From Paraglaciecola arctica BSs20135 (lineage in GTDB: Bacteria > Pseudomonadota > Gammaproteobacteria > Enterobacterales > Alteromonadaceae), in the NCBI RefSeq assembly GCF_000314995.1, contig NZ_BAEO01000009.1, positions 36,478 to 100,477 of the forward strand: a stretch of 64,000 nt of DNA, read 5' to 3'. Each line of letters opens with the position of its first letter. Positions within the stretch are counted from its first letter, which is position 1. The notes under the pieces were generated by a model. It did not search any database, had not been told where the DNA came from, and saw nothing but the letters and a program-made list of their open reading frames with translations. Below are positions 61,926 to 64,000 of the stretch, piece after piece. Both the position numbers and the translations under genes were made by a program.

Positions 61926-61930
61926 AATGA

Positions 61931-63814
61931 CTACCACTCCCTCAACTGCTGCATCTCTTTCAACCTACCACGCTGTATCACCAGTGCTTCAAACAAGTCG
62001 TCGATGGATTCGTTACTTGAAGTTAATCCCGGTAAGGCGATGTTGGCTTCGGCGAAAAAACGTTTGTTTTGCCATGGTTGGTTAGTGGCTGTTTGCTCTA
62101 ATTCTGTTGAGGTATTTGCCTCAGCGGTACTAGATCGGCTGACTTGGTAGCTGGCTGTTTGTTCTTGTATTTCTAGGTTGGTATCACTTGGTTTAAGCCA
62201 AGCTTGTTGCCACCAGTGTTGAATACGCTGTTTGGCGTTTTTTAATTTTTGTTCTGTGGGTAGTCGGTCGCTTTTTTGGTTATTGATTTTGCAGTCGGTG
62301 GGTAAGAGGTTCCATAGGTCGTTATTGGGCCAGCGGGCGAAAGGCATGCTGTGGTCAATATCGTATTGTTTGTCTAGTGACTTTGCCGACCATACACATT
62401 GAGCTAGCTCGGGGGTTTGTTGTTTCACTTGTTCAAAGCGATTGCGTACTTCAGTGGTGGTGCGTTTGGGCTCTAACCAGTTTAATGCTTGTTGTAAATG
62501 GTGCTGATTTTCTGCCGTAGCATATTGTTGATTGCCAGAATAACTGGCCATGGTTTTTACCCATTCGCTGACCAATACTGGCTCTATCCAACAGCCGTAT
62601 CGGTTGAAGGCTAGCCATGTAGATTCTGGCAGTGAAAACTCGCCCCATTGTTCTAGGCTTTGTAGATCTAGAAAAAGGCTGTCTTTGGCTTTGACATTTT
62701 TTTTGTCTACTTCAAATACCGCTTTGTCACTATTTGGCAGGGTGATGAAACGACAAGGCATGTCTTTAATGTTGCTAACAGCAGCCGAAATGGTTTTGTG
62801 TAAGGCGATGGCATCGTCACCTATAAACAAGTTACCAATACGATAATCTGCCGCCGTGCGATGGGTTAACTTATGCCAACCATCGGCTTTCATAAAACCC
62901 ATGTTCGGGCTTTTATTGGGTGTTTGGTATAACTGGTGAGTATCAATTAATTCTTTATATTGATGGCACCAATACAAGGCGACTAAACCAACGGGTAAAA
63001 TCACCCTGTCACCGTTTGGGTTAGCTTCGCGGCGTAATACTGCCCCTGGATGGCCGTCGGCAATGCGTAACAACACTCTTAATAAAGCCAGCTTGTGAGT
63101 GGCAGCTTTACCGTCGTTAATTGCCACATGGCGAATAAAAGGGAATGCGCCTGTGCCGTCATCTGGCATTTGCAGAACAAGGGTTTGCCAATGCACCTCG
63201 TCACGGCCTAGTTTGTCTGTTTGGTTTGCTGTGACTAATGTAGAAAACAGCCCTAGGTTTTGCGCTAAACCTTCTACTTCTTCCACACTCACATTGTACA
63301 TACTGCGTTCTTGTTGCTCGCTTGCTGTCATACCAAACTTGAGAGAGATAACAATTTTTCCACCCGGCTTAAGTAAGTTAGCCAGTTTACGTAAGGCGCG
63401 GTTACGTTGAGAAGGTGGAACATGCATCCAAACGGCGCTGAGTAGGATTAAGTCAAAGCTGATTTCTAGACGGGTGATCTTGTCGAGTGAAGGCAGAGAA
63501 TCTTGCAGCCAATGCACATTATGTGCGGCAGTGGTTACCTGCCCTACTTTCATAAGTTCTTCTGCTGGTTCAACCGCGTAGATTTGGCAAGTGTTAGATA
63601 TGCTTTGGGCTGGGGTTTGAATTGCGGCTGCAAGTTCAGCGATACGTTTTACATCACGCCCTACCCCCGCGCCAATATCCAAAATAGAGGCATTAGGCTT
63701 TTCTAAGATAGGCGTTAAATGCTGTGACCAAGTGCTGTGTACGTCTTCAAAGGTAACAGACAAATACTGCTGAGAAATCTCATTAACTTGATTGTTGTAA
63801 TAGTCCGCAGACAT
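61931..63814 (-). CDS. SAM-dependent methyltransferase fused to an HNH nuclease domain
   Basis: 627 residues. N-terminal class I methyltransferase (about 25-165): ILDIGAGVGRDVKRIA (SAM motif I) and LSAVWMHVPPSQRNRALRKLANLLKPGGKIVISLKFG. This is the small-molecule/protein type; no DNA-methylase NPPY motif is visible. A middle helical region follows (FIRHVAINDGKAATHKLALLRVLLRIADG). The HNH domain (about 472-535) reads CVWSAKSLDKQYDIDHSMPF, NNDLWNLLP and INNQKSDRLP, with D487-H488, N502/N511 and K514, like Cas9-type HNH modules. AAGGA lies six bases before the ATG. I recall this architecture as a widespread uncharacterised family; a defence role is inference. Confidence 0.85.
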   Translation of the reverse strand: MSADYYNNQVNEISQQYLSVTFEDVHSTWSQHLTPILEKPNASILDIGAGVGRDVKRIAELAAAIQTPAQSISNTCQIYAVEPAEELMKVGQVTTAAHNVHWLQDSLPSLDKITRLEISFDLILLSAVWMHVPPSQRNRALRKLANLLKPGGKIVISLKFGMTASEQQERSMYNVSVEEVEGLAQNLGLFSTLVTANQTDKLGRDEVHWQTLVLQMPDDGTGAFPFIRHVAINDGKAATHKLALLRVLLRIADGHPGAVLRREANPNGDRVILPVGLVALYWCHQYKELIDTHQLYQTPNKSPNMGFMKADGWHKLTHRTAADYRIGNLFIGDDAIALHKTISAAVSNIKDMPCRFITLPNSDKAVFEVDKKNVKAKDSLFLDLQSLEQWGEFSLPESTWLAFNRYGCWIEPVLVSEWVKTMASYSGNQQYATAENQHHLQQALNWLEPKRTTTEVRNRFEQVKQQTPELAQCVWSAKSLDKQYDIDHSMPFARWPNNDLWNLLPTDCKINNQKSDRLPTEQKLKNAKQRIQHWWQQAWLKPSDTNLEIQEQTASYQVSRSSTAEANTSTELEQTATNQPWQNKRFFAEANIALPGLTSSNESIDDLFEALVIQRGRLKEMQQLREW

Positions 63815-64000
63815 TGTATTCCTTTTATTGCAACAGCAAGCCAGTTAAACCACGGCTATGCATAGGATTTACCCCATTTATCTTGAGGTATTCATCCACT
63901 ACTATTAACACCATCCTAACAACTTTTGGGATAAAAGAAATACCAAAGTCATCTGGAGTCAAAGCCGCTATTTTTTAAAAAACCAAATCAAAAGCAATTC
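63815..64000. other. Upstream region of the methyltransferase-HNH gene, to window end
   Basis: AT-rich 186 bases. Apart from the AAGGA ribosome site near 63821 I see no gene or repeat that can be supported. Confidence 0.4.

Noticed and set aside
58404..61930. Integron-type gene cassettes with attC sites
   Set aside because: The border repeats lack matching RYYYAAC and GTTRRRY core sites and no integrase gene is present; homologous repeats explain the layout better.
63099..63410. Plus-strand frame inside the methyltransferase-HNH gene
   Set aside because: A shadow of the minus-strand gene without start signal or recognisable domain.
61931..63814. Type II restriction-modification fusion
   Set aside because: The methyltransferase part lacks DNA-methylase catalytic motifs and resembles small-molecule or protein methyltransferases.

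Overview
The window reads as a chromosome segment from a marine gammaproteobacterium of the Alteromonadales type (Paraglaciecola/Glaciecola/Colwellia-like). This is an inference from AT-rich sequence, two TonB-dependent receptors beside glycan enzymes, a fucose-permease-type (FHS) sugar porter with a BadF-type kinase, a periplasmic GH97 enzyme, and c-di-GMP and BLUF signalling proteins. I see no rRNA, tRNA, CRISPR array, integrase or transposase.

1-15.3 kb: housekeeping and catabolic genes. These are an exported-looking isoaspartyl dipeptidase, an exported M20 peptidase, a GH97 glucosidase, an ammonium-transporter/PAS/GGDEF/EAL fusion, a PYROXD2-like oxidoreductase, an msrB-msrA pair, an orphan periplasmic sugar-binding protein and a penicillin-acylase-family enzyme. 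15.4-19.6 kb (minus): an apparent operon of an exported PQQ-type sugar dehydrogenase, a duplicated NTF2-like protein and a LytS/LytR-type two-component pair. 19.8-21.4 kb: a small operon (membrane protein, winged-helix regulator, CPBP protease) behind three 21-bp palindromes.

21.5-34 kb: mixed small genes. A diguanylate cyclase gene lies between 43-bp direct repeats that duplicate the 3' end of the adjacent aminotransferase gene. An AbiE-type toxin-antitoxin pair abuts a 5'-truncated SRPBCC gene. A cation/proton antiporter carries an amber codon and a frameshift.

34.2-44.3 kb: a minus-strand run (GH3 with PA14, TonB receptor, sterol-desaturase-family enzyme, ThuA lipoprotein, SMP-30-like propeller) diverging from an AraC regulator. 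44.6-54.4 kb: a second nutrient locus (TonB receptor, lipoprotein phosphodiester glycosidase, BadF-family sugar kinase, FHS sugar porter, lipoprotein alkaline phosphatase) diverging from a ROK regulator, with a perfect 23-bp palindrome in front of the receptor. Together the products could import a phosphodiester-linked amino-sugar glycan, cleave the sugar-phosphate bond, release phosphate and phosphorylate the sugar. This is my best candidate for an undescribed system.

54.4-64 kb: an accessory and decaying region. It holds three unrecognised genes (membrane protein, alpha/beta-hydrolase-like protein, secreted protein), a Fic gene lacking its N-terminal part, a 1.4-kb tandem duplication carrying a DUF4124/zinc-peptidase gene (one copy frameshifted), remnants of what may be a nucleotidyltransferase gene, and a methyltransferase-HNH fusion. 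A roughly 58-bp repeat recurs at the module borders.
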